52,767 bases of DNA from Clostridiaceae bacterium (GTDB lineage: Bacteria; Bacillota; Clostridia; Acetivibrionales; Acetivibrionaceae), in NCBI GenBank assembly GCA_012519925.1, contig JAAYPF010000062.1, positions 1 through 52,767 of the forward strand, given 5' to 3'. The notes under the pieces were generated by a model that saw only the letters and a program-made list of their open reading frames with translations, had not been told where the DNA came from and searched no databases. The position numbers were made by a program, and so were the translations under genes. This document shows, piece after piece, positions 52,343 to 52,767 of this stretch (position 1 is the stretch's first letter; each line of letters opens with the position of its first letter).

Positions 52343-52767
52343 TTAATTAATTTGTAAATAATCTAGGAATGCATCCCAAGTTCCGTTGTCAGTTGTTACA
52401 ATGAGTTCTACTACCTGATTACCGGTTCCATGGCTTACATTATTTATAGTATATACTGCAGGATAACTTCCACCGTAGTAGAAAGATCCTTTATACTCTC
52501 CACCGATTCTTAAATCCACTCTAGCCATGTTGTTGTTATTTGAACAACCACGAAGTGAAAAACTACTAGTATTCGATGCAAAATTATGAGTTAATTTAAT
52601 AGAATCATTGTTAGCATACAGAGCTACTCCGTTAAAGGGTGAGTTAATATTGCCTGTATATTGGCCAGATTTAAGCATGTTTTCACTTTGTATAATTACA
52701 GGTCCGCTAGTGTTAGTGTTACCACCAGTATTACCTATATTACCTGTATTGCCTGTATTACCTGTAT
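52343..52767 (-). CDS. C-terminal CBM36 module of a secreted glycan-active protein, 5' truncated by window
   Basis: The frame stays open to the window end, so the N-terminal (probably catalytic) part lies beyond it. Visible: a linker of Thr-Gly-Asn units encoded by 9-bp DNA repeats (52718-52767), then about 120 residues that match CBM36 by eye ('PVIIQSENMLKSGQYTGN', 'SPFNGVALYANNDSIKL', 'GTWDAFLDYLQI'). CBM36 binds xylan in a calcium-dependent way and is usually attached to GH11 or GH43 xylanases. There is no dockerin after it, so unlike its neighbours it may be free or attached otherwise, unless a dockerin is N-terminal. The ATG at 52678 is internal. Confidence 0.85.
   Translation of the reverse strand, partial: TGNTGNTGNIGNTGGNTNTSGPVIIQSENMLKSGQYTGNINSPFNGVALYANNDSIKLTHNFASNTSSFSLRGCSNNNNMARVDLRIGGEYKGSFYYGGSYPAVYTINNVSHGTGNQVVELIVTTDNGTWDAFLDYLQIN

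Noticed and set aside
52718-52767. 9-bp tandem repeats resembling a CRISPR or minisatellite
   Set aside because: They encode a Thr-Gly-Asn linker in frame with the CBM36; no spacers are present.

Overview
This window is an AT-rich chromosomal segment from an anaerobic, cellulosome-forming clostridium. Three secreted proteins carry type I dockerins: a GH26 mannanase, an expansin-like protein and a GH9 cellulase. A tyrosine T-box, an IscR-type Fe-S operon, an IspH-S1 fusion, YpmA, HutP-like and UPF0180 proteins all fit Firmicutes/Clostridia. The dockerins have Ser-Ile, Ser-Val or Ser-Leu where Clostridium thermocellum mostly has Ser-Thr, which points to an Acetivibrio/Ruminiclostridium relative. 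The species is an inference. No tRNA, rRNA, IS element, prophage or CRISPR array was seen.

Layout. 1-6.1 kb: a PPIC foldase fragment, a dockerin GH26 mannanase, an RDD membrane protein, a second PPIC foldase with a TPR-like tail, and a PilZ c-di-GMP receptor. 6.1-16.1 kb: aroK-aroC (with an atypical chorismate synthase), an LCP wall-polymer ligase, an M18 aminopeptidase, a REC/HD-GYP c-di-GMP phosphodiesterase, a PHP phosphatase, and tyrS behind a T-box. 16.1-22.5 kb: iscR-iscS-iscU-mnmA, the operon cheR / 53-aa membrane protein / UPF0180, ndk and speD. 22.5-32.4 kb: housekeeping genes (ispH-S1, plsC, cmk, aroH, a HutP-like gene, a BaiN-type flavoprotein), an RpiR regulator, a YpmA-like 55-aa gene and a lactate permease.

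32.5-45.4 kb is the main accessory feature: a six-gene minus-strand operon for a secondary lipid or polyketide. In transcription order it encodes a Cys-less KASIII-like protein, a free-standing ACP, a KASIII-like protein that keeps the Cys, an acyl-AMP ligase, a 2,739-aa iterative type I megasynthase (KS-AT-KS-ACP-ACP-ACP-KR-DH) and an Sfp-type phosphopantetheinyl transferase that overlaps the megasynthase by 4 bp. No enoyl reductase or thioesterase is present. All three integrated ACPs have Thr where the phosphopantetheinylated Ser is expected, while the free ACP keeps Ser. A likely model is that the ligase loads a starter onto the free ACP, the KASIII pair extends or transfers it, and the megasynthase builds an unsaturated chain. 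The product is unknown.

45.4-52.8 kb: a probable 220-nt small RNA locus divergent from the operon, then the dockerin expansin, the GH9 cellulase with two CBM3 modules, a hypothetical protein with FG-GAP-like and TPR-like parts, and the C-terminal CBM36 of a protein that continues past the window end. Two families of repeated hairpin terminators recur between unrelated genes.
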